A stretch of DNA of 64,000 nt from Mesorhizobium jarvisii. Its GTDB lineage: Bacteria > Pseudomonadota > Alphaproteobacteria > Rhizobiales > Rhizobiaceae. Shown here one piece after another: positions 47,989 through 57,271 of this stretch; within the stretch, counting starts at the first letter, position 1; every line of letters begins with the position of its first letter. The translations under genes and the position numbers were made by a program. The notes under the pieces are model-generated. The model was given only the letters and a program-made list of their open reading frames with translations. It was not told where the DNA came from and searched no databases. Where the stretch lies: contig NZ_QZXA01000011.1 of NCBI RefSeq assembly GCF_003601985.1, positions 1 through 64,000 of the forward strand, read 5' to 3'.

Positions 47989-48702
47989 ATGAACCGTTCG
48001 GAACCGATTGTCCGGCGCAAGCTTTCCGACGAGGTCTTCTTGCGGCTGAAGCGCCTGATCACCAGCGGCGAATTGATGCCGGGCGACGATATGCCGTCGG
48101 AGCGTGAATTGATGGAGCGTTTCGAGGTCGGCCGTCCGGCGATCCGCGAGGCGATGCAGGCGCTGAGCAATATGGGCCTCGTGGCGATCTCGCATGGCGA
48201 GCGCGCCAAGGTGCTGCAACTGACCGCCAAGTCGATCATCAAACAGGTCGATAGCGCGGCCAAGATCATCCTGTCGTCATCGAAGGACACGCTGGAGCAT
48301 CTCAAGACCGCGCGCATCTTCTTCGAGCGTGGCATGGTCAGGGAAGCCGCCGAAAAGGCCACCGCCGAGAATATTAAGCTGCTGCGCGCAACCCTTGCCG
48401 AACAGCGCGGCTTCAGCGGCGACTCCGAAGCTTTTATATCGGCCGACATGAAGTTTCATACGCAGATCGCTGCGATCTCCGGCAACCCGATCTATGTCGC
48501 TGTCAGCGAGGCGATGCTGGGCTGGCTGAAGGAGTATCACACCGAAATGCTGATCTGGACCGGCAAGGAACAGTTCACGCTGACCGAGCACGAAGAGATC
48601 ATCGGACGCATCGAGAAGAAAGATACCGATGGCGCCGAGAAGGCGATGATCAAGCATCTGGAGCGCTCGCGCGCCCTCTATGTGATGAATTCTGAAAAGT
48701 AA
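47989..48702 (+). CDS. GntR-family (FadR/FCD) regulator of the apiose genes
   Basis: A 237-residue regulator. The N-terminal winged helix (LSDEVFLRLKRLITSGELMP, MPSERELMERFEVGRPAIRE) is GntR type and the C-terminal domain is FCD (ARIFFERGMVREAAEKATAE, DMKFHTQIAAISGNPIYVAV with ligand/metal-site histidine). It is divergent from oiaX and convergent with apnL. FadR-type regulators bind TGGT-n-ACCA sites, the form of the four motifs found near these operons. A pathway intermediate is the likely inducer. Confidence 0.9.
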   Translation: MNRSEPIVRRKLSDEVFLRLKRLITSGELMPGDDMPSERELMERFEVGRPAIREAMQALSNMGLVAISHGERAKVLQLTAKSIIKQVDSAAKIILSSSKDTLEHLKTARIFFERGMVREAAEKATAENIKLLRATLAEQRGFSGDSEAFISADMKFHTQIAAISGNPIYVAVSEAMLGWLKEYHTEMLIWTGKEQFTLTEHEEIIGRIEKKDTDGAEKAMIKHLERSRALYVMNSEK

Positions 48703-48708
48703 TCTGAT

Positions 48709-50547
48709 TCAGCCGATCCGCGCGATCGCGTAGGGTGTCATCACAATACGGTCGCGGCCAAACTCCGAAAGGTCGACCGCCACGTCGCTTGCCGTCAGGT
48801 TCGTCAGCCACACGACCGTCTTGCCCGAGGATGAGCGCCCGGCCAGCGCCAGTACCCGGGTCTCGTCGCTCGTTTTGGCCGCGACGTGTTTAAGGCCGGC
48901 CAGTTCGCAAAGCCCCTTGATGGCCTGGAAGATCGGCCGGGGTGACCTTTCCGCAACGGGTTCTCCGGATGCCGCCAGCACGCCGAATGGCCCGGTGAAG
49001 GCGGACAGCGTCAGCATCTCCAGACCGACCGGCGCGACACGCGCAGCATAGCCGATGGTCCAGGCGGCGGCGAACTGGCCATTCTGGCGCGGATCGCGGT
49101 TCGCCATGGCGATGCGTTGTCCCTGCGGGTTGTCCTTGGTGGCGCCGCCATAAGGGTTCTGCCGCATGGCAATGGTCGACGGCCCGATCCGGTAGGGCTT
49201 GTCGCCGAAGATCGCCCGCACCGAGCGGGTAATGAACGGCAACGCCTCGAGCGACTGCATGACGCTGAGATCGTCGGCGGCGTGTACGATCGGGCAGGTG
49301 CAATGGGTCACGAAATCGAGCAGCCCGGCCGGAACGCGCTTGCGGTTCAGCTCAGTGAAATAGCTGAACATACCGCCGCCAAGACGGATATCCGGGAAGG
49401 CGCGGCGCGCTGCGGCGTAGACATCTTCCAGCGGCGGGCAGGGCGGCCAGGCACTGCCCGGCGGCGTCGATTGCCGATCGACAGAGGGCGAAACCGCGAT
49501 GGCGTCGAGCCGCAGATTTGCCCGGCGCACCGTGTCGGCGACCTCTGCGAGTTCAGCATCGAGATCGCCGCTGCAGGCGACCACGCATTCGAGCGTTGTA
49601 AGGGCGGGATAGGCAGCAGCGACCCGGGCGAAGGAGCGCAAGGTATCGAGCCCATGGCCGCGCGTCGGATCGTAGTGAAACAGCAATTGTTGCGGGCCGA
49701 GCACGGACAGGGTGGCGAGGTTCGCCAGCGCCGTCTCGACATCGCCGGGGTGGATGATCATGCCGACATCCGGCAGCGCCGGACCGGGGTCGCCGAGCGT
49801 CACACGGATCGGACCGGATGCCTCGATGGTGGCCGGTGTGTTGTCGTCACTGGCAATGCGCAGGCTGATCGTCTGGCGGTTGGTCTCGCCGGCCGGCAGC
49901 ACATAGGGCCACGGCAGCGCCAGCGGCCGCACATAGGTCTTGTAGGACGCATCGGACCAGTTGCGCTGGTCCTCCATTTCGAAGACGTCGCCTTCCATGC
50001 GGCATTGCGCGGTGACGCCGGGCCGCACTTCATGGGTGATGGCGCGCAAATCCTTGAAAGGCTGCCACGGGTTGATCAGGTCAGGCAGTTTCGTCGCCAC
50101 AACGCTGCCATCCGTGTGCTCGACCGTCACGGGGCTGCCGGCGAGGCCGGCGATCGGATGCAGGATGCAGAAGCCGCAGCGGTTGGTCTCGAAGTCGCTG
50201 TCGGGCAGGGCGCTGACGTCGAAGACCAGCTGCCCATCAGAAGAGCCTTTGATGGTGGCGCGGAAGGCGAGCCGGCTTCCGCCAGGCCCGGTGCAGCTTG
50301 CCGCGTAGCTGACGGAGAAAGCATCGGCACCCTGGTCGATGGTCAAGTCCGTCAGCGCTGGCTCATAGGTGCCCCAGTCGCGGTCGCGCACGACATAGGC
50401 GATGGCGCGCAGCACCTCCGTGCCGCCGTGGCGGATCATGCGCAGATTGCCGTTGACGAAATCGGCGTTGAGCGGACCGGCGGTCAACCGGACCGGTTCG
50501 GTCTCCGCCGCGCTCGTGCCGCAAAGGAGGAAGCGATCCCAGGTCAT
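48709..50547 (-). CDS. apnL: Probable D-apionate lactonase (ApnL)
   Basis: A 612-residue protein without signal peptide. The N-terminus is beta-rich (GPLNADFVNGNLRMIRHGG, EVLRAIAYVVRDRDWGTYEP), the middle resembles a TIM barrel (ALTTLECVVACSGDLDAELA, AAWTIGYAARVAPVGLEML), and the C-terminus is a beta domain (VVWLTNLTASDVAVDL). Size, cytoplasmic location and N-terminal pattern match what I recall of ApnL, which opens D-apionolactone to D-apionate. It overlaps the ApsD-like gene by 4 bp and ends the transporter operon. The assignment relies partly on gene context. Confidence 0.75.
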   Translation of the reverse strand: MTWDRFLLCGTSAAETEPVRLTAGPLNADFVNGNLRMIRHGGTEVLRAIAYVVRDRDWGTYEPALTDLTIDQGADAFSVSYAASCTGPGGSRLAFRATIKGSSDGQLVFDVSALPDSDFETNRCGFCILHPIAGLAGSPVTVEHTDGSVVATKLPDLINPWQPFKDLRAITHEVRPGVTAQCRMEGDVFEMEDQRNWSDASYKTYVRPLALPWPYVLPAGETNRQTISLRIASDDNTPATIEASGPIRVTLGDPGPALPDVGMIIHPGDVETALANLATLSVLGPQQLLFHYDPTRGHGLDTLRSFARVAAAYPALTTLECVVACSGDLDAELAEVADTVRRANLRLDAIAVSPSVDRQSTPPGSAWPPCPPLEDVYAAARRAFPDIRLGGGMFSYFTELNRKRVPAGLLDFVTHCTCPIVHAADDLSVMQSLEALPFITRSVRAIFGDKPYRIGPSTIAMRQNPYGGATKDNPQGQRIAMANRDPRQNGQFAAAWTIGYAARVAPVGLEMLTLSAFTGPFGVLAASGEPVAERSPRPIFQAIKGLCELAGLKHVAAKTSDETRVLALAGRSSSGKTVVWLTNLTASDVAVDLSEFGRDRIVMTPYAIARIG

Positions 50548-51578
50548 TTCAGCAGGTCGTCGATGCGCACCGGTTCCCGGCTCGCGGCGCCGGCATAGGC
50601 GGCCTCGACCAGCGCGAATGTCTTGAGGTTATCGGCGCCCGCGGTCGCCGGCTCCTTGCCTGATGCAAGGCAGTCGACCCAGTGCCGCTGGATCGCCAGC
50701 ACGCTTTCCTGGATGTTGTGCCATGGCCGCGAGGCCCAGGGCAGCAGCGGCGGCGAAATATCCCTGACCATCGTACCGCTCTTGCCGGTGACGGTGAGCT
50801 GGTAGCCCTGCGCCAGCCGGAGCGTGCCGTCGCTTCCGTCGATCTCGATCAGCGTTTCGGGAAACGGCTCCGCCGCAAGTCGGGTGGCATAGCTGCAATC
50901 GACCACTGAAATGGCGCCGCTCTCGTGATCCATCAGCATGGTGGCGACATCCTCGCCGGCGATGGCCGGGTTGATGCGCGCGGTACGGGCAGTGAGGCTC
51001 GACACATCGCCGAGGAGAAAACGCGCAATGTCGAGGATGTGGATGCCGAGATCCTCGATGATGAAGCGCTTTCCCGTCGCCAGATAAGGCTGACCGGAAA
51101 ACACGTCATAGGCGGAGCGGAAGGAGATGCGCCCGAAGAAGGGCGTGCCGATCTCACCGCTGTCGAGCACCGCGCGCACCGCCTGGATCGGTGACTGCCA
51201 GCGGAAATTCTCATGCACCATCAGCGGCACACCGGCCTTGGCGCAGGCCGCGACCATCGCCTTGGCGTCGGCGAGCGTCGGCGCGAACGGTTTCTGGCAG
51301 ATCACCGGGACGCGGTGGGCGGCCGCCATCTCGACCAGCGGCCGATGACTGCCGACGGTGGTGGCGATGTCGACGAAGTCGAGCGTCTCGGCCGAAAACA
51401 GCGCGGCTGCATCGGTGTAGCGCTTCGCCACGCCGAACTGGTCGCCGACGATCCTGAGCCGCTCCGGGTCGCGGTCGCAGATGGCGACGATCGAGGCGCC
51501 GTCGATGTCGCGCCAGGCATGCATCTGATTGACGGCGAAGAAGCCGCAACCGATCAGCGCTCCACTCAAAGTCGCCAT
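50544..51578 (-). CDS. apsD: Gfo/Idh/MocA dehydrogenase; probable D-apiose dehydrogenase
   Basis: A 344-residue oxidoreductase from the ATG at 51578. The Rossmann motif is GALIGCGFFAVNQMHAW, followed by IVAICDRDPERLRIVG and the family hallmark VICQKPFAPT (EKP-type, here QKP). The C-terminal domain carries FIIEDLGIHILDIARFLLG with the metal- or substrate-site histidine. ApsD proteins of this superfamily oxidise D-apiose to D-apionolactone. Position between a ribose-type permease and ApnL gives the substrate assignment. Confidence 0.82.
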   Translation of the reverse strand: MATLSGALIGCGFFAVNQMHAWRDIDGASIVAICDRDPERLRIVGDQFGVAKRYTDAAALFSAETLDFVDIATTVGSHRPLVEMAAAHRVPVICQKPFAPTLADAKAMVAACAKAGVPLMVHENFRWQSPIQAVRAVLDSGEIGTPFFGRISFRSAYDVFSGQPYLATGKRFIIEDLGIHILDIARFLLGDVSSLTARTARINPAIAGEDVATMLMDHESGAISVVDCSYATRLAAEPFPETLIEIDGSDGTLRLAQGYQLTVTGKSGTMVRDISPPLLPWASRPWHNIQESVLAIQRHWVDCLASGKEPATAGADNLKTFALVEAAYAGAASREPVRIDDLLK

Positions 51579-51580
51579 GA

Positions 51581-52645
51581 TCAACCCGCCTTTGCCATCT
51601 GCATCAGGGTGACACGCTGCTGAAGCCGGCGCTGCGCCTGGTCGACGACGACGGCGACGATGATGACCAGACCCTTGATCACCATCTGCCAGAAGGAGCT
51701 TACGCCCATCATCACCAGCCCGTCCGACAGGATGCCGATGACGAAGGCGCCGACGATGGTGCCGCCGATCGTGCCGCGGCCGCCCGACATCGAGGTGCCG
51801 CCAAGCACCGCCGCGGCGATGGCGTTCAACTCGAAGCTTTCGCCGGTCGCCGGATGCGAGGCCATCAGCTCCGACGAGATGATCAGGCCGACGATCGCCG
51901 CGCAGAAGCCGGAGAACATGTAGACGAACATCTTGACCATGTTGACGCGTACGCCCGAAATGCGCGCCGCGCGCTCGTTGCCGCCGACGGCGAAGATGTG
52001 GCGGCCGAGCGGCGTGTACCGGGCGAGATAGGCCGCGCCCAGCGCTACCACGATCAGGATCCAGATCGACACCGGCAGGCCGATGAGCCGGCCGGCGCCG
52101 AGGAAGCCGAAGCCGGTGGTGCCAAGTTCCGGTTTGCCGACCAGATTGGGGAAAGTGCGGCCGTCGGACGACAGCAGCGCCAGGCCGCGCGCTACATAAA
52201 GCACGCCGAGCGTGGCGATGAAGGGCGCGACGTTGAGCCTGGTGATCAGCAGTCCGTTGACGGCGCCGATCGCTATGCCGACCGCCAGGGTGATCAAGGC
52301 GATCTCGACCACGTTGAAGTAGATGGTGTAGCCGATCTGCAGATCGATGCCGTTGAGCACGAGATAGCCGGCCACCATGCCGCACAGGCCGACGATCGAG
52401 CCGACCGAAAGGTCGATGCCGCCGGTGATGATGACAAAGGTCATGCCCATGGCGAGGAAGGCATTGAGCGCCACATGCTTGGCCATCAGGATCAGATTGG
52501 CGGCCGACAGGAAATTCGGCGCCGCGATGGAGAAGAACACCAGCACGGCGATCAGCGCAATGAAGGTCCTGAGCTTCATCAGCGTCAGCAGCGCTGAGCC
52601 GCTGGAGACCGAAGAGGGGGCTGCCCTGGCCGGAATGTCAGTCAT
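51581..52645 (-). CDS. Ribose-type ABC transporter permease
   Basis: A 355-residue permease from the ATG at 52645, overlapping the ATPase gene by 8 bp. It is an RbsC-type protein with eight to ten hydrophobic segments (FIALIAVLVFFSIAAPNFLS, ITGGIDLSVGSIVGLCGMVA). LSVGS and the EAA-equivalent GGNERAARISGVRVN are characteristic, as is GGTSMSGGRGTIGGTIVGA near the end. It moves a pentose, most likely D-apiose, into the cell with the adjacent ATPase and binding protein. Confidence 0.92.
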   Translation of the reverse strand: MTDIPARAAPSSVSSGSALLTLMKLRTFIALIAVLVFFSIAAPNFLSAANLILMAKHVALNAFLAMGMTFVIITGGIDLSVGSIVGLCGMVAGYLVLNGIDLQIGYTIYFNVVEIALITLAVGIAIGAVNGLLITRLNVAPFIATLGVLYVARGLALLSSDGRTFPNLVGKPELGTTGFGFLGAGRLIGLPVSIWILIVVALGAAYLARYTPLGRHIFAVGGNERAARISGVRVNMVKMFVYMFSGFCAAIVGLIISSELMASHPATGESFELNAIAAAVLGGTSMSGGRGTIGGTIVGAFVIGILSDGLVMMGVSSFWQMVIKGLVIIVAVVVDQAQRRLQQRVTLMQMAKAG

Positions 52646-54209
52646 CAGTGTTGCTCTCCAAATTCTGGGGCAAGATGTGCGGGGCGGGGCCATGGCCGAA
52701 CGCCGATGCGGCGACGATCGCGGCCTCGCTCGCCTCCGCGCGGTCGAACATGCCGGTCAGTCTGCCATTGCTCATCACCGCGATCCGGTCGGACAGCGCC
52801 ATCACCTCGTCGAGATCGGAAGTGGCGAAGAGGATGCCCAGCCCATCGCGCGACAGCTTGCGCATGGTGCGGAAGACGTCGGCCTTGGCGCCGACATCGA
52901 TGCCGCGGCTCGGCTCGTCCATCAAAAGCACCTTCGGTCCGGTGAGCAGCGCCTTGCCGATCACCACCTTCTGCTGGTTGCCGCCGGAAAGCGAAGAGAC
53001 TTCCTGTGCCGGGTCTGCGACCTTGATCGAGAGCTCCCGCACCATCTGCGAGACAGCCTGCCGCTCGGCGCCGCCTCTTATGTGGAACAGGCGCACGAAG
53101 CGCGACAGGCTGGCCAGCGTCAGATTGCTGGCGACCGAGAGGATCGACACCAGGCCTTCGCGTTGGCGGTCTTCCGGGATCAGCGCCAGCCCGCGCCGTA
53201 TGCGCCGCGTCGTGTCGCGTTCCCTGATCTGTTTTCCGTCGATGAAGATCTTGCCGCTGGCATGGCCGTGGCGGCCCATGATGCAGTCGAACAACTCACT
53301 GCGTCCGGCGCCCATCAGTCCGTAGATGCCCAGGATCTCGCCGGCGCGCAGCGACAGTGAGACGTGGTCGACCGCCAGTCCGCCGGTGACACGCGGCAGG
53401 CAGATGTCTTCGGCGCGGAACACCTCCTCGCCGGGAACATGGCCGTCGGCCTTGGCGAAATCCTTGGCGTCCGAGCCGATCATCTGCCGCACGATCCACT
53501 GCGTGTCGACGTCTCTCATCTCCTCCTGGCCGGTGATGCGGCCGTCGCGCAAAACGGTGATGTAGTCGCCGATGCGGATGAGCTCCTCCAACCGGTGCGA
53601 GATGTAGACGATCGCCACGCCGTGCGCCTTGAGGTCGGCGATCACCTTGAACAGGATCTCGACTTCCGCCGCGCTCAGCGCCGAGGTCGGCTCGTCCATG
53701 ATCAGGATGCGCGCGTCGAGCGAGACAGCCTTGGCGATCTCGACCAGCTGCTGCTGGCCGATACGCAGATCCTCGACCAGCATGTCCGGCCGGATACCGG
53801 CTTCGAGCCGATCGAGAAATTCGCCAGCCCGCCGCTCCTGCGCCTTGCGGTCAATCTTGCGAAACCGGTTGGTGATCTCGCGCGTGGCGAAAATGTTCTC
53901 GGCGACCGTCATGTTGCCGAACAGGTTCAACTCCTGGAACACCATGCCGATGCCGCGGTTCACCGCGTCACCGGAGGATGAGAAGGAGACCTCGTTGCCG
54001 TCGAGCAGAATGCGGCCGGCCGTCGGCTGCTCGACCCCGGCGATGATCTTCATCAGCGTCGATTTGCCGGCGCCGTTTTCGCCGACGAGCACATTGACCG
54101 CGCCCTTGCGCACCTCGAAATTGGCCTGCTTGACCGCCACGGTGCCGGCATAGACTTTCGAGACGTCTTCCAGCTTGAGGATGACGTCGTAACTGGGCGC
54201 CGTGGTCAT
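52638..54209 (-). CDS. Ribose-type ABC transporter ATPase (duplicated domain)
   Basis: A 523-residue RbsA-like ATPase with two ABC domains. The first has Walker A GENGAGKST, signature LRIGQQQLVEIAKA and Walker B ILIMDEPTSAL. The second has the degenerate Walker A GLMGAGRSE normal in this family, signature LSGGNQQKVVIGKAL and VLLMDEPSRGIDVGA. It overlaps the upstream lipoprotein gene by 4 bp and the permease gene by 8 bp. Confidence 0.94.
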   Translation of the reverse strand: MTTAPSYDVILKLEDVSKVYAGTVAVKQANFEVRKGAVNVLVGENGAGKSTLMKIIAGVEQPTAGRILLDGNEVSFSSSGDAVNRGIGMVFQELNLFGNMTVAENIFATREITNRFRKIDRKAQERRAGEFLDRLEAGIRPDMLVEDLRIGQQQLVEIAKAVSLDARILIMDEPTSALSAAEVEILFKVIADLKAHGVAIVYISHRLEELIRIGDYITVLRDGRITGQEEMRDVDTQWIVRQMIGSDAKDFAKADGHVPGEEVFRAEDICLPRVTGGLAVDHVSLSLRAGEILGIYGLMGAGRSELFDCIMGRHGHASGKIFIDGKQIRERDTTRRIRRGLALIPEDRQREGLVSILSVASNLTLASLSRFVRLFHIRGGAERQAVSQMVRELSIKVADPAQEVSSLSGGNQQKVVIGKALLTGPKVLLMDEPSRGIDVGAKADVFRTMRKLSRDGLGILFATSDLDEVMALSDRIAVMSNGRLTGMFDRAEASEAAIVAASAFGHGPAPHILPQNLESNTDD

Positions 54210-54880
54210 GGCTTAGGCCCGATCTCAGCCTCCGCCGGGGTCACCAATGGCAGATCCTGGCCGCCTTCGATCGTGTAGGCGCCAAGCACCTTGGCGGTGC
54301 GGCCCTCCAGCGCCTCGCGCGGCAGCTTGGACAGCACGGTCTTGTCGGCATAGGCATTGAACGCCTTGCCGAACTGGGCAAAGTCGATCTGGTTGGTGAA
54401 ATCGTTGAACTGGACGAAATCCAGGCTGTCGCGCAGCGCCGTGCCGCGCACCGCCGGCCCGATCTGCACGCGCGCATCCGCCTTGCCGTCGCCGTCGACG
54501 TCGATATCCATCGTGCCCGCGCGCGACTGTGTGTTGGCGGCGATGATCTTGCCTTCGACGCGGACCGCGAAAGTCCATGGCGAATTCGCCTGCTTCTTGG
54601 GATTGCCGTATTTGGCGCCGGCCGCCGCCGGATCGGTCTTCGCCAGAGCATGGACCTCGGCAAACGGCCCGGCCTTTTGCTGCAGATACGGGATGACCTT
54701 GGAGGCCCAGATCTCCTCGACCATCTTGTCCGGGTTGAAGCCTGACGCGTCGCCTGCACTGCCTTGCGCTGATGGCGTCGGCAGGATCTTGCAGGCGCTG
54801 AGGCCGATGCCGGCGGCCAGCGCAAGGATCGGCCAAGTCGACTTAATCGGCCAGATCGGCTTGTTCAACATTGCGGTCAA
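54206..54880 (-). CDS. DUF2291 lipoprotein in the transporter operon
   Basis: A 224-residue protein with a lipoprotein signal (WPILALAAGIGLSACKILP, lipobox cysteine in LSAC). The mature part contains ARVQIGPAVRGTALRDSLDF and NDFTNQIDFAQFGKAFN, the conserved core of DUF2291. Such proteins are often encoded between binding protein and ATPase genes of ribose-type transporters, but their role is unknown. It should be anchored in a membrane facing the periplasm. An ATG at 54871 is an alternative start. Confidence 0.85.
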   Translation of the reverse strand: MTAMLNKPIWPIKSTWPILALAAGIGLSACKILPTPSAQGSAGDASGFNPDKMVEEIWASKVIPYLQQKAGPFAEVHALAKTDPAAAGAKYGNPKKQANSPWTFAVRVEGKIIAANTQSRAGTMDIDVDGDGKADARVQIGPAVRGTALRDSLDFVQFNDFTNQIDFAQFGKAFNAYADKTVLSKLPREALEGRTAKVLGAYTIEGGQDLPLVTPAEAEIGPKP

Positions 54881-54949
54881 AGCATCCCGGTGAAATGAAG
54901 GCGAGGGACGAACCCTGAGTTCGCCCCCCGCTGTTTGCGTTGCACAGGT

Positions 54950-55891
54950 TCAGTTCTTCAGCGCGAAGGTTTCCAGTTTGGCGGCGTTGTCACCATTGAC
55001 AAGCACGCAGTCCATCAACTGCTTTTCCTTCTCGGGCGACTTCTTGTTCTTGATGAAGTCGTTGGCCTGTTCAACTGCCATCTGCGCCTGGGCGAAGGCC
55101 GGCTGCAGCACCGTGGCCTTGATGCCGCCTGATGTGATGGAGTCGCGCACGTCGTTGGAGCCGTCGAAGCCGACGACAATGACGTCCTTGCGGTTCGCCG
55201 CGGCGAGCGCCGCATAGGCACCCATCGCCATCGTGTCGTTGCCGGAGATCACGCCCTTGATGTCGGGATTGGCCTGCAGGATCGATTCCATCTTGGCATA
55301 GGCCTCGGTCTGGCTCCAATTGGCCGATTGCTGCGCAACCATCTTCAGGTCTGGATAGTCGTTGATGACGTCGTGATAGCCCTTGGAGCGGATGCCGGCA
55401 TTGGTGTCGGATTCCTTGCCGACCAGTTCGACGAAGTTACCCTTCTCGCCCATCAGCTTGACGAACTCCTGCGCGCCGAGCTGGGCGCCCTGGTAATTGT
55501 TGGAGACGATTTGCGCCACGGCGACGCCCGTGGCGTTGATCTCGCGGTCGATCAGGAAGGAGGGGATGCCGGCGTCCTTGGCCTTCTGCACCGCGGCGAC
55601 GGTGGCGTCGGCGCCGGCATTGTCGAGGATGATCGCCTTGGCGCCACGGCCGATCGCCGTGTCGATGAGTTCGGACTGCTTGTTGGCGTCGTCGTCATGC
55701 ACCAGCACCAGCGCTTCGTAGCCGAGCTCCTTGGCCTTTGCCTCGGCGCCGACGGCCTCCGCCTTGAAGAACGGATTGTCGTGCGAGGGGGTGATGATGG
55801 CGATCAGGTCGGCCGCGAAGGCCGGTGCCGCCGTGCCAAGTGCCAGCACGCCGGCGAAAGCCGCAAGCGTCATTCTGCGAGTAAGTTTCAT
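54950..55891 (-). CDS. Ribose-type sugar-binding protein, probably for D-apiose
   Basis: A 313-residue periplasmic binding protein from the ATG at 55891, with an AAAGGGAGGA site just upstream. The signal peptide (KLTRRMTLAAFAGVLALGTA, cleavage near AFAAD) leads to LIAIITPSHDNPFFKAEAVG, and ILDNAGADATVAAVQKAKDA, SFLIDREINATG and ISGNDTMAMGAYAAL are typical of the RbsB fold. It is the first gene of the operon that runs to apnL. Operator B lies about 180 bp upstream. Confidence 0.92.
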   Translation of the reverse strand: MKLTRRMTLAAFAGVLALGTAAPAFAADLIAIITPSHDNPFFKAEAVGAEAKAKELGYEALVLVHDDDANKQSELIDTAIGRGAKAIILDNAGADATVAAVQKAKDAGIPSFLIDREINATGVAVAQIVSNNYQGAQLGAQEFVKLMGEKGNFVELVGKESDTNAGIRSKGYHDVINDYPDLKMVAQQSANWSQTEAYAKMESILQANPDIKGVISGNDTMAMGAYAALAAANRKDVIVVGFDGSNDVRDSITSGGIKATVLQPAFAQAQMAVEQANDFIKNKKSPEKEKQLMDCVLVNGDNAAKLETFALKN

Positions 55892-56072
55892 GAAGTCCTC
55901 CCTTTGAAAGCTCGTGCCTTTATCGAGCAAGGCTGATGCATTGAATTGGTCAGGCTGCGGATGGCGCCGGATTCAAGAGCCGCGTGCCTGCTCCTCCCCC
56001 CCGCCGTCCTCCACTCGTCCAGGTTTCCCAGCAAACCTTGTTTGATCCGAGTTCGCGGCCAGCTTAGCCAAC

Positions 56073-56091
56073 TGGTATGATGAGTCAACCA
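56073..56091. promoter_or_regulatory. Operator B upstream of the ribose-type transporter operon
   Basis: TGGTATGATGAGTCAACCA is an imperfect palindrome with TGGT and ACCA ends. Its core CAACTGGTATGATGAG is identical over 16 bases to the inverse site at 39.1 kb. It lies between the apnO stop (56166) and the sugar-binding protein gene start. The rest of this 274-bp gap shows no gene. Confidence 0.7.
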
Positions 56092-56165
56092 CTATTTCAG
56101 ATGATCTGTATATGAGTGGTCGATGTTTCGTCCGTCTCCCGCAAGGGGAGAAGGGAAGGCGCGTT

Positions 56166-56993
56166 TCACGTGATCCGCTGGATGCTGGCGGCGATTTCTT
56201 CCGGTTCGAAGACGCGCTTCCAGTCGTCGCGCATCAGCACCGGCTTGCCGAACTCGATGGCCTTGTTGCAGGCATCCGAGAACACACCCTTGGTCTCGCC
56301 GAAGATGACGGCGCCGAGCACATTCATGTGGCCGAGCAGGAAATCGAGCGCGGCCTGCCGGTCGACGCCGCGCGCCACGACCTCGTCGAGGGCCTCCTTC
56401 ATGACGACGAGCAGCGAGGCGCACACCGTTTCCGAAAGGCCTGGCTCGAGCAGGGCCATGTGCTCGACCGTGACGCGGTGCGAGCGCATCACCGGTGCCC
56501 AGATGATCTGGGCGATCCTCTCGCCCTTGGCGTAGTCTTCCTCCGGCCCTTGCATCAGCGCGCTGACGAAATGCTGCTTGGCCGCGACGCCTCCGAAGAA
56601 GTCCTTCTTGGCGGTCATCTCGGTCTCGTCGTTGAAGATCGGCGGATGGCAGGGATGGGTCACAAAATAGGTAAGGTCGGGACGATCGGGCAGATGCCCA
56701 GCAAAGGGCGCCGCAGCATCGAGCACGATCACCATCGTGCCAGGGGCCAGCTTGCTTTCGATGCTGGCGGCGACCTTGCCGATATGTGTGTCCGGCACCG
56801 CCAGGATCACGACCTCAGCACCATTGAGCGCCTCATCGACGCCGACCGCATCGACGCCCAGACCGGTTTTCAGCCGCTCCTTGCCGGCCTCGCTGATCTC
56901 GACATGGCGGATCGTGTAGTCCGATCCGCGAAAATTGGTCGACAGACGGTAGCCCATTTTCCCGCCCGCACCAAAAAGCGCAATCGTTGTCAT
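56166..56993 (-). CDS. apnO: Probable D-apionate oxidoisomerase (ApnO)
   Basis: A 275-residue NAD(P)-dependent enzyme. The Rossmann loop is ALFGAGGKMGYRLS, followed by VVILAVPDTHIGKVAAS; VTHPCHPPIFNDE and WAPVMRSHRVTVEHMA lie in the catalytic region, and the C-terminal domain is of the phosphogluconate-dehydrogenase-like type (LDFLLGHMNVLGAVIFGE). ApnO proteins of this type convert D-apionate to 3-oxo-isoapionate. It has its own upstream operator (57046) and is followed by operator B and the transporter operon. Confidence 0.82.
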   Translation of the reverse strand: MTTIALFGAGGKMGYRLSTNFRGSDYTIRHVEISEAGKERLKTGLGVDAVGVDEALNGAEVVILAVPDTHIGKVAASIESKLAPGTMVIVLDAAAPFAGHLPDRPDLTYFVTHPCHPPIFNDETEMTAKKDFFGGVAAKQHFVSALMQGPEEDYAKGERIAQIIWAPVMRSHRVTVEHMALLEPGLSETVCASLLVVMKEALDEVVARGVDRQAALDFLLGHMNVLGAVIFGETKGVFSDACNKAIEFGKPVLMRDDWKRVFEPEEIAASIQRIT

Positions 56994-57045
56994 CTGGCTT
57001 GCTCCTTGAACCTGGGCGATCGTCGTAGATCGTCATCTTATATAC

Positions 57046-57064
57046 TGGTATGATCACTCTACCA
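57046..57064. promoter_or_regulatory. Operator C upstream of apnO
   Basis: TGGTATGATCACTCTACCA has a 5-bp perfect dyad TGGTA/TACCA around a 9-bp core. It is aligned base for base with operator B over 15 of 19 positions and lies 53 bp before the apnO start. Confidence 0.7.
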
Positions 57065-57271
57065 TAATTTGGCAAGTGGAATTGTCGGCCTGGCTGGTCA
57101 CTCCAGCAACGACGTGGCCCCTTTGCCTGCGTCTTCGGCGTCGCACCCTGTTAGCTTACCTTGGGCGCGGGGTATGACGAGACACACCCGCGCAATCTCA
57201 AAATATTCAAGAGGGCATCCCGCCTTTCCCGGCCAAGGGTGCATCGTTGTGTGGATGTCCACAATTGCTCT

